Part shown: in pieces, positions 1 to 5,448 of the stretch
Position numbering within the stretch: the stretch's first letter is position 1
Layout of the letters: the number at the start of each line of letters is the position of its first letter
Source of the DNA: a virus
IMG/VR virus record: IMGVR_UViG_3300032217_000441
Location: 1 to 45,896 of that record
Length of the DNA: 45,896 nucleotides
Direction: 5' to 3' (one strand)
The notes under the pieces: model-generated
Seen by the model: the letters and a program-made list of their open reading frames with translations, nothing else
Told to the model about the DNA's origin: nothing
Database searches by the model: none
Made by a program: the position numbers and the translations under genes

Positions 1-127
1 ACTTCTTATGCAAAATGGAACAGCACCTTCTGCTAACTTAACAGGTGGAGGAATCATTTATGTTGAGGCAGGTGCTCTTAAGTACCGAGGCTCATCAGGA
101 ACGATTACCACTTTAGGTCCTGCCTAA
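1..127 (+). CDS. C-terminal end of a structural (fibre-like) protein, 5' partial
   Basis: An open frame enters from the left edge and stops at TAA 125-127. The visible 41 residues are rich in Gly, Ser, Thr and Ala and include the stretches [19 protein letters not shown] and TITTLGPA. This pattern is common at the C-termini of phage fibre or minor structural proteins, where short beta-strands end in a glycine-rich tip. The start is outside the window, so length and N-terminal domains are unknown. The stop overlaps the ATG of the next gene by one base (TAATG), which suggests translational coupling. The structural role is inferred only from composition and from the nearby tail module. Confidence 0.6.
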   Translation, partial: LLMQNGTAPSANLTGGGIIYVEAGALKYRGSSGTITTLGPA

Positions 128-387
128 TGGCTGAGAAAAAGAAAGTCGTTAAACCAGAAAAGCCAGTTACTTTAGGTATTGGCATTCCTGGTAAAAAGAA
201 AAAGGTTACCCACAAGGTCACCAAAAATAAAAAAGGTGATGTAGTTGTAGAACATACAAACACAAACCAGGGTAAATACGACAAGATTAACCTTACAAAA
301 ATGGGTGGCTCTAAGACCGTTCAGCAAGGCGTTAAGGCTGTGCAGAAGTGGCATAAAGCAAACCCTCATACAAGTAGGAGCAAATAA
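127..387 (+). CDS. Small Lys-rich basic protein, unknown function
   Basis: The 86-residue product is strongly basic. Lys-rich runs lie near residues 4-10 and 23-40, and the C-terminus ends in SRSK. There are no cysteines and no hydrophobic segment. It begins a series of small genes joined by one-base TAATG overlaps (127, 387, 527, 700, 807), so all five are probably translated from one message. The composition would suit binding to nucleic acid or to an acidic virion partner, but no family was recognised. The opposite-strand open frame over the same bases is a shadow: it has no ribosome site and the local operon runs the other way. Confidence 0.7.
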   Translation: MAEKKKVVKPEKPVTLGIGIPGKKKKVTHKVTKNKKGDVVVEHTNTNQGKYDKINLTKMGGSKTVQQGVKAVQKWHKANPHTSRSK

Positions 388-527
388 TGGCTAAAGATAA
401 CCCATGTTGGGACGGCTATGTTCAGGTAGGATTCAAGAACAAGAACGGCAAGAAAGTGCCTAACTGTGTTCCTGAAGGTTCAGGTAAAAAGAAAGTATCC
501 AAGCCAAAGAAAGTAGGAAAAAAGTAA
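387..527 (+). CDS. 46-residue basic microprotein with two Cys
   Basis: This gene is too short for many gene callers. It reads from ATG 387 (overlapping the previous TAA) to TAA 525-527. The N-terminal half is compact, with C7, W8 and C27 (CWDGYVQVGFKNKNGKKVPN, then CVPEG), and the last 15 residues are almost all Lys, Ser, Pro and Gly. The pattern of a small aromatic/Cys head followed by a Lys tail resembles short basic proteins encoded near virion genes of other phages. That resemblance is an impression, not a family assignment. One-base overlaps on both sides support expression with its neighbours. Confidence 0.65.
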   Translation: MAKDNPCWDGYVQVGFKNKNGKKVPNCVPEGSGKKKVSKPKKVGKK

Positions 528-700
528 TGTGTGCAACTTGTGGATGTATGAAGAAAAAAGGCGAACCAGGTTTCGGCAAGGGAGCCAAGGGTAAGAAGGC
601 TATGTCACCAAAGCAAGCAAAACTTGCTGGTGCAGCAAAGCCAACAGACAAGATTGATGGAAAAGACTTCAAGGCTCTCAAGGCAAAGAAGAAGAAGTAA
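527..700 (+). CDS. 57-residue Lys-rich microprotein with N-terminal CxxCxC
   Basis: The frame runs from ATG 527 to TAA 698-700, overlapping both neighbours by one base. The N-terminus MCATCGC places Cys at 2, 5 and 7, and the remainder is Lys/Ala/Gly-rich and ends in KAKKKK. The next gene starts with the near-identical MCASCGC, so the two heads are either duplicated or both bind the same ligand. Three clustered cysteines could bind a metal ion or an iron-sulfur cluster as part of an oligomer. This is inferred from spacing only, and no named family was recognised. Confidence 0.65.
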   Translation: MCATCGCMKKKGEPGFGKGAKGKKAMSPKQAKLAGAAKPTDKIDGKDFKALKAKKKK

Positions 701-807
701 TGTGTGCTTCATGTGGGTGCAAGTGCACCAAAACTAAGGCAATGAAAGGCTGTAAGTGCCAGTGCAATACTTGCAAAACAGCCCGTAGCGGAAAAAAGGC
801 GAAGTAA
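700..807 (+). CDS. 35-residue metallothionein-like Cys-rich microprotein
   Basis: The frame reads from ATG 700 to TAA 805-807, again with one-base overlaps. Eight of 35 residues are Cys, at 2, 5, 7, 9, 18, 20, 22 and 25. The spacing is a mirror image: C-x2-C-x-C-x-C, eight residues, then C-x-C-x-C-x2-C. All other residues are small, polar or Lys, with no aromatic residues. That composition is typical of metallothioneins, which wrap Zn, Cd or Cu in thiolate clusters. The similarity is one of composition and spacing, not a demonstrated family match. The MCASCGC head resembles that of the preceding gene. Other options are a structural zinc clip on another protein or a scavenger of reactive oxygen or metals. 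Confidence 0.65.
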   Translation: MCASCGCKCTKTKAMKGCKCQCNTCKTARSGKKAK

Positions 808-1055
808 TGTCAAAGTACACAAAAGCCTCTGACAAGAAGCAAGACGCTAAAACAACTAAGGGTCTTGATAAAGAAGCCAAAGCCAAGTTTGAAAAGATGG
901 ACAAGAAACACCGTAAGCCTAAGTCTCAAGAAGACGACCGTAAAATGGATGTTAAGAACGTCAAAAAAATTAAGGCTATGGATAAGAAGCATGAAGCCCG
1001 TGAAGGTAAAAAGGGTGAAAAGGCTGAGGACAAACGAGAAAAGAAAAAGAAGTAA
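807..1055 (+). CDS. Highly charged Lys/Asp/Glu-rich protein, unknown
   Basis: The 82-residue product is almost entirely charged, with alternating Lys and Asp/Glu. Repeated MDKKH elements occur (KMDKKHRKPKS and AMDKKHEAREG) and the C-terminus is a run of Lys. It lacks a hydrophobic core and is probably a disordered or single-helix protein. It is the last of the five TAATG-coupled genes and is followed directly by a strong terminator, so it closes the operon. No family was recognised. An opposite-strand open frame of similar size is simply the complement of the Lys-rich codons. Confidence 0.7.
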   Translation: MSKYTKASDKKQDAKTTKGLDKEAKAKFEKMDKKHRKPKSQEDDRKMDVKNVKKIKAMDKKHEAREGKKGEKAEDKREKKKK

Positions 1056-1062
1056 TGAGTTA

Positions 1063-1085
1063 AGCCCCCAGAGATGGGGGCTTTT
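1063..1085 (+). terminator. Rho-independent terminator
   Basis: A perfect 8-bp stem AGCCCCCA/TGGGGGCT closes a GAGA tetraloop of the GNRA type and is followed at once by TTTCTTTA. It lies 8 bases after the stop of the last charged microgene. It separates the left-edge microgene operon from the tail module that starts at 1162. The 76 bases between it and that gene contain no promoter I would defend. Confidence 0.88.
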
Positions 1086-1161
1086 CTTTATTCTTGCCTT
1101 AGTAGAAGCCATGCGGGTTTCTATTGTTTTACCTGCTGATTACTTTGCTTAAAGGGGACTT

Positions 1162-1353
1162 ATGTCTACGCCTTGGTTTGAACAACTTGCTGACAAGCAG
1201 TCTGTTCAAGAACGTGACGAATTTGTCAAAGGAATGTATGGCCTTAACACGGGCCAATATCAGCATGGAAAACTATTGCTAGGTTTACTAGCAGGTTACG
1301 CATTTGGTAAATACGCCTTTGGTTCAAAGAAGTCTCGTGATGACCGCCGCTGA
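1162..1353 (+). CDS. Small protein with one short hydrophobic segment, unknown
   Basis: The 63-residue product starts at ATG 1162 behind a good AAAGGGG ribosome site. A Gly-rich hydrophobic stretch (LLLGLLAGYAFGKYAFG, about residues 38-54) is bounded by a Lys/Arg-rich C-terminus (SKKSRDDRR), as in a small membrane-associated or oligomerising protein. It is the first gene after the terminator and overlaps the next gene by 14 bases. It may be a minor neck or virion component, but that is only positional inference. Confidence 0.6.
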   Translation: MSTPWFEQLADKQSVQERDEFVKGMYGLNTGQYQHGKLLLGLLAGYAFGKYAFGSKKSRDDRR

Positions 1354-1660
1354 CTGGAAGACCGCCCTCAAAGCAGCAGGTACAGAAACTGCTCAATTCA
1401 TGACATCTCAAGTAAGAGAAGACCTTCTTGCTGAGGGTCTAGACTCACGCATGGTTGCCAAAGTTCGTTACAGTTTCTTTAATAATAAGTTTGAACTTAA
1501 AATGCCACCAAAAGTGGACAAGGCTATTAAAGAGTTAGAATTTGGTTCTTCCACAAAACCTCCCTCTGCAGTTCTCCGCAAATTTGCTAACCGCACTCAA
1601 GAAGCGGAAAAGTTCTTATCTCAAAGAGCAGTTGCATACATGGCTGGAGGTAAAAAGTGA
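1340..1660 (+). CDS. Putative neck/head-tail connector protein
   Basis: I place the start at ATG 1340 (MTAADWKTALKAAG, 106 residues). The frame could be opened 36 bases upstream, but that would run deeper into the previous gene without a ribosome site. The protein is mainly helical and charged, with no membrane segment. Its position just before a tail-terminator-like gene and the sheath gene matches head-tail joining proteins of contractile-tail phages. Sequence alone does not identify it. The stop overlaps the next gene as GTGA. Confidence 0.5.
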   Translation: MTAADWKTALKAAGTETAQFMTSQVREDLLAEGLDSRMVAKVRYSFFNNKFELKMPPKVDKAIKELEFGSSTKPPSAVLRKFANRTQEAEKFLSQRAVAYMAGGKK

Positions 1661-2283
1661 AGGGTCTACTATTTTTAGCAGAGGACGAGGCTCTTCGTAA
1701 TCACCTAAAAGGGCTTACTGTTTCAGACCAACGCTCTGATAACGAAGGCGTTGCTCGTCCTGTTGGAGTTTGGTTTGGACAACCAGACCAAGAAATCAGA
1801 GACCAGTCTTACCCATACATCACCATTGACATGATTGATGTTGCAGAGGCACGTGAACGTGCAATGCGTGGTCTTGTAACTCCCGATTATTTAGAACCAA
1901 CACTTGGTGCTACTGAGGGGTGGGTTATGGATATGCCAATTCCAATTAACATTGATTATCAAGTAACTACTTTTGCTCGTAACCCAAGACATGACCGACA
2001 AATTTTAAGTCAGTTAATGTTTGATAAACTAAGACTTCGGTTTGGGTATCTACTTCCAAATGATGACACTGTTCGTCGTTTAGATGTTTTAGATATTACA
2101 AAACGAGACACTGTTGAGGCAGGAAAACGCCTCTTCATGAACGCAATAACTGTGAGAGTTTCAAGTGAAATTTCACAGACCGATGTAAAAACTCTACAAA
2201 AGGTGCAGGACATAAATATCTCAGGCCCAGATGTGGCTCCTCGTCAGGAGTACCTTGGACCCATTTCGGACAACACTTATTGA
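1657..2283 (+). CDS. Putative tail terminator/neck protein
   Basis: The 208-residue protein starts at GTG 1657, sharing GTGA with the preceding stop. It contains a phrase typical of tail-completion proteins, SYPYITIDMIDV, followed by a beta-rich region (MPIPINIDYQVTTFARN) and a helix before LMFDKLRLRF. This order (alpha/beta core with a strand-rich centre, placed directly before the sheath gene) fits neck or terminator proteins of contractile phages such as T4 gp15-like proteins. Those proteins cap the tube and sheath and contact the head. The assignment rests on position and overall pattern. Confidence 0.55.
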   Translation: MKGLLFLAEDEALRNHLKGLTVSDQRSDNEGVARPVGVWFGQPDQEIRDQSYPYITIDMIDVAEARERAMRGLVTPDYLEPTLGATEGWVMDMPIPINIDYQVTTFARNPRHDRQILSQLMFDKLRLRFGYLLPNDDTVRRLDVLDITKRDTVEAGKRLFMNAITVRVSSEISQTDVKTLQKVQDINISGPDVAPRQEYLGPISDNTY

Positions 2284-2327
2284 TAATTCGGACTAACCCC
2301 CAACCAATCTAGTTAGGAGAAAAAACT

Positions 2328-3851
2328 ATGGCGACTTACAACCGCCCAGGTGTTTACGTAACTGAACGCCTACTTCCTGCACAAGTTGTATCAGGAGGAA
2401 CTGCTCAAGCAGCAGGTGCTGTTATTGCACCTTTTGCAAAGGGACCTTCAACTTTAAAACTTGTCAGTTCTTGGTATGAATTTACCAAGTACTTTGGTGG
2501 CTACAACGCTGCCTATCCAGCAACATTCCAAGTTGGAGCGTTTTTCCAAAATGGTGGTCGTGACCTATACGTTTGTCGTATGCTTCCATCGGATGCTTCA
2601 TCCGCTATTGTAGCAATTGGACGTGCTTCAGGTCAAGGAACAGTTGCTACAGTAACTGCAAAAAATAAAGGAATGGATGGAACTAACCTTCGTGTTAAGT
2701 TCACTGCTGGTTCTTTTGGTACTGGATACTACGACTTCACAGTTTACTTAGAGCAAGTTGCTGGAACTTCATCTGACGTTTCAAACGACTTAGTTCTTGA
2801 AAACTACGAAAACATAGTCCTTAATTCAACAACTTCAACTGATTATCTTCCAACTGTTGTTAATCTTGTTTCTGAGTACGTATCAGTTGTTGTATCAGAT
2901 AACGTGAATGCCCCATCACTAGCGGTATATCCTTTAGCGGGAACTGGCTTAGACGGGTCATCACTTACTCTTGCTACATATACAGATACTTCAACTGGTC
3001 CTGCTGTTAAGTTAGCAGCAGTAGACCGTCCATTAGTTATCTTTATGCCAGCATTGTGGACAACAATTACTGAGTCAGATGCTGACGATGTTTACAACAC
3101 AATAGCAGCGTTTGCTGCAAGTAATGGCAAGCATTATGTTGTTGCTGAAACGAAGGCTGGACTTACTCCAGCACAAGCAATTACCGCAGCAGGTCTTCTT
3201 GGAGTTACAAGCCACGAAGCCGTTTATTACCCTCATTACTATATCTCAGACCCAGTTGGACGCAGTAGCAGTGCTATTCGTTTAATTGGACCTGCTGGTG
3301 CAATTGCGGGTGTTTACATGAACACAGATGCTACTACTGGTCCTTTCAAGGCTCCAGCAGGACTTGGAACAACTGTCCAAGGTGCAATTGCTGTTGAAAG
3401 AGCGTTTACAAATGCAGAACTAGATAGCCTTAATGCTGCTACTTCTCCAGTAAACCCAATCCGTCAAATTCCAGGTGCAGGTATCTCAGTAATGGGTGCA
3501 CGTACTTTGAAGCAAGATGGAACTGCAAACAAGTACGTAAACATGCGTCGTTCCCTTATTTACTTAAACAAAGCACTATCTGATGCAACTCAGTTTGCTA
3601 TGTTTGAGAACAATGACGAACGTCTTTGGGCACGTATCAATACACGAATCGTTTCAATTTTGAACGACTACCGTAACCAGGGAGGACTTCGTGGTGTAAC
3701 ACCAGCAGAGTCTTTCTTTGTAAAGTGCGATGCTGAAAACAACACAGATGAATTAATTGCACAAGGTCAAGTAAACATTGAAGTTGGAGTTGCTTTGCAA
3801 TACCCAGCAGAATTTGTGGTCATCACCCTTAGCCAGAAGACTCTAGTCTAG
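2328..3851 (+). CDS. Contractile tail sheath protein
   Basis: The 507-residue protein forms the contractile outer sheath whose shortening drives the tube into the host envelope. Its N-terminus (MATYNRPGVYVTERLLPA) is the classic PGVYV start of sheath proteins, where the strand exchanges with neighbouring subunits. The C-terminal domain (NQGGLRGVTPAESFFVKCD, then INIEV-like and QYPAEFVVITLSQ) matches the conserved tail sheath domain. The middle region, around residues 90-230, is a variable surface insertion rich in Ser, Thr and Val. A strong AGGAG ribosome site lies 9 bases before ATG 2328. The tube gene follows immediately, as expected. Confidence 0.93.
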   Translation: MATYNRPGVYVTERLLPAQVVSGGTAQAAGAVIAPFAKGPSTLKLVSSWYEFTKYFGGYNAAYPATFQVGAFFQNGGRDLYVCRMLPSDASSAIVAIGRASGQGTVATVTAKNKGMDGTNLRVKFTAGSFGTGYYDFTVYLEQVAGTSSDVSNDLVLENYENIVLNSTTSTDYLPTVVNLVSEYVSVVVSDNVNAPSLAVYPLAGTGLDGSSLTLATYTDTSTGPAVKLAAVDRPLVIFMPALWTTITESDADDVYNTIAAFAASNGKHYVVAETKAGLTPAQAITAAGLLGVTSHEAVYYPHYYISDPVGRSSSAIRLIGPAGAIAGVYMNTDATTGPFKAPAGLGTTVQGAIAVERAFTNAELDSLNAATSPVNPIRQIPGAGISVMGARTLKQDGTANKYVNMRRSLIYLNKALSDATQFAMFENNDERLWARINTRIVSILNDYRNQGGLRGVTPAESFFVKCDAENNTDELIAQGQVNIEVGVALQYPAEFVVITLSQKTLV

Positions 3852-3869
3852 AAAGAAGGAAAGACATAA

Positions 3870-4463
3870 ATGGCATCTATAGCAGAAAATCGCTCAACTC
3901 TTGAAACCGACCCAATCCGTAACTTCCGATTTTTGGTTTCATTCCTCCCTGTAGGAACAAACAACCTAAACATTGATGCTGTAACCCTTGGGTTTACATC
4001 AGTATCTGGTTTGGCTGTTACTACAGATTCAATCCCTTACCGTGAAGGTGGATACAACACCACTGTTCACCAGATTCCAGGACAAACTTCATTCCAACCA
4101 ATCACACTACAACACGGTGTGCTTCTTGGAAAGAAAGACCAATGGGACTGGATGCGTAACATGTTCGCAACAGTACAGGGGGATGCAGCACGTACAATCA
4201 CAGATAACTTCCGTTGTGATTTGCAAATTAAAGTAATGGCACACCCTATTCCAGATGTAAAGACTCCTGGAGTAGATGATGTTGCTATGCAGTTTAAGGT
4301 GTACAACGCTTGGCCTACAGCCCTTGCTTACTCAGACCTAAATGCAGGAGATAACTCATTGCTCGTAGAGCAAATGACTCTTGTACATGAGGGTTTTGAT
4401 GTTTCATGGGCAACTGTAACCAAGGGTGCATTTACAGCCGCTAAAGATATCTCTATAGCGTAA
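3870..4463 (+). CDS. Tail tube protein (T4 gp19-like)
   Basis: The 197-residue protein would form the inner tube through which DNA passes. The start DPIRNFRFLVSF at about residues 15-26 is the signature opening of T4 gp19-like tail tube proteins. The region FTSVSGLAVTTDSIPYREGG corresponds to the strands that build the lumen wall. Further support comes from its length, its place 18 bases after the sheath gene, and the assembly chaperone that follows. The open frames on both strands inside it are shadows. Confidence 0.92.
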   Translation: MASIAENRSTLETDPIRNFRFLVSFLPVGTNNLNIDAVTLGFTSVSGLAVTTDSIPYREGGYNTTVHQIPGQTSFQPITLQHGVLLGKKDQWDWMRNMFATVQGDAARTITDNFRCDLQIKVMAHPIPDVKTPGVDDVAMQFKVYNAWPTALAYSDLNAGDNSLLVEQMTLVHEGFDVSWATVTKGAFTAAKDISIA

Positions 4464-4484
4464 CGACAAGAATAGGAACATAAC

Positions 4485-5297
4485 ATGACTCAAACAACAG
4501 TTAAAGCAGCACAAAACCCAGACCTTGTTAACTCAATGGTTGCTGATGTTTTGGCAGAACCTGTAAAGGCTCCAGAACCAGTTTCCATTCTCCTTCCTTC
4601 TGACACAGTGGTGACTCTCCCTGGCGGTTATTTAAATGCCGCTGGGGAAGTCATCCGTCAGGTAGAGGTAAAGGAACTCACTGGACGTGATGAAGAAGCC
4701 ATTTCTCGTACTACAAGTATGGGAAAGGCTCTTCTAACAATCCTAAATCGTGGAACCGTAAAGGTTGGCGATGAAAAAGCAACAGACGAGATTTTAGACA
4801 AGATGTTGGCTGGAGACCGAGACACAGTTCTTCTTGGTATTTACAAAGCCACATTTGGTCCAACATCAAAGGTTTTTGCTATTTGCGGCACTTGTGAAGA
4901 GCATAAAGAAGTTACTGTGGAGATTGACAACGACATCAAAATCAAACCAATGGTTGATGAAAGTATGCGTCGTTTCACAGTAGATTGCAAAGTTGGAGAA
5001 GTTGAAGTTGCTCTCCCTAATGGTCATACACAAAAAGCATTGATTAACAATGCTGACAAGACCGTTTCAGAGTTGACAACAATCCTTCTTGAGGAGTGCG
5101 TATTAAAAATTAATGGAAGCCCTGTTTTGAGCAAGTTCCAAGTTCAAAACTTAGGTATCCAAGACCGTCAAAAGATTGCAGAAGCACTCAACAAGAACAA
5201 CATTGGTCCTCAGTTTGATGACCTAAAAGTTACTTGCCCTGATTGCGAAGGCGAGGTAATCGTCCCAATTAATATGGGCGGTTTGTTTCGATTCTAA
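4485..5297 (+). CDS. Tail assembly chaperone, short form (gp26-like, zinc-ribbon)
   Basis: The 270-residue protein lies between the tube and tape measure genes, the standard place of tail assembly chaperones that coat the tape measure during tube growth. Residues 61-90 (VKELTGRDEEAISRTTSMGK) resemble the TGRDEE region of tail chaperone/gp26-like proteins. Two CxxC pairs, CGTC near residue 135 and CPDC near residue 253, could form a zinc ribbon. The gene ends GGT TTG TTT CGA TTC TAA, and an open +1 frame runs straight through this end for another 48 codons. A longer fusion product is therefore likely, as in lambda gpG/gpGT. Confidence 0.75.
   Translation: MTQTTVKAAQNPDLVNSMVADVLAEPVKAPEPVSILLPSDTVVTLPGGYLNAAGEVIRQVEVKELTGRDEEAISRTTSMGKALLTILNRGTVKVGDEKATDEILDKMLAGDRDTVLLGIYKATFGPTSKVFAICGTCEEHKEVTVEIDNDIKIKPMVDESMRRFTVDCKVGEVEVALPNGHTQKALINNADKTVSELTTILLEECVLKINGSPVLSKFQVQNLGIQDRQKIAEALNKNNIGPQFDDLKVTCPDCEGEVIVPINMGGLFRF
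5283..5292 (+). promoter_or_regulatory. Candidate +1 programmed frameshift site (TTT-C)
   Basis: In the zero frame the codons are TTG TTT CGA TTC TAA. After decoding TTT at 5286-5288, tRNA-Phe (anticodon GAA) could re-pair one base forward on TTC, its better match, while the CGA codon is waiting. Translation would then continue from GAT 5290. Stop codons bracket the overlap: TAA 5257-5259 in the +1 frame and TAA 5295-5297 in the zero frame. The shift must therefore lie between 5260 and 5297. This is inferred from sequence. Confidence 0.6.
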
Positions 5298-5436
5298 TAT
5301 AAGCGAATACACCACCTTAATGGCGGAATGGCTGGCATTGTCAGACCGTCACCCAGGGTGGACTTTGACAGAGATTAAAGACCTCTCAAACCGAGAGCGT
5401 AAAAACTGGATTGAATTAGTAAAGCAAGGTTACTAG
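5290..5436 (+). CDS. Tail assembly chaperone, frameshift extension (T-like part)
   Basis: This segment is open in the +1 frame from 5260 and ends at TAG 5434-5436. From 5290 it adds 48 residues to residue 268 of the upstream gene, giving a fusion of about 316 residues. It contains MAEWLALSDRHPGWTLTEI and then LSNRERKNWIELVKQGY. The LxxRERxxW pattern is typical of the second half of chaperone fusions. An independent start at ATG 5320 would give only 38 residues and has no ribosome site upstream, which favours frameshifting. It sits just before the tape measure gene, as the lambda T segment does. Confidence 0.65.
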   Translation, partial: DSNISEYTTLMAEWLALSDRHPGWTLTEIKDLSNRERKNWIELVKQGY

Positions 5437-5448
5437 GAAGGAGTTGAC

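Noticed and set aside
10-127. Complete gene at the left edge
   Set aside because: The frame is open to the window edge, so the visible part is only the C-terminal end. An internal ATG at 8-10 has no ribosome site.
810-1112. Minus-strand open frame of 100 residues opposite the Lys-rich gene
   Set aside because: It is the complement of Lys-rich codons, with Phe/Leu-rich nonsense composition and no ribosome site. It also spans the terminator of the plus-strand operon.
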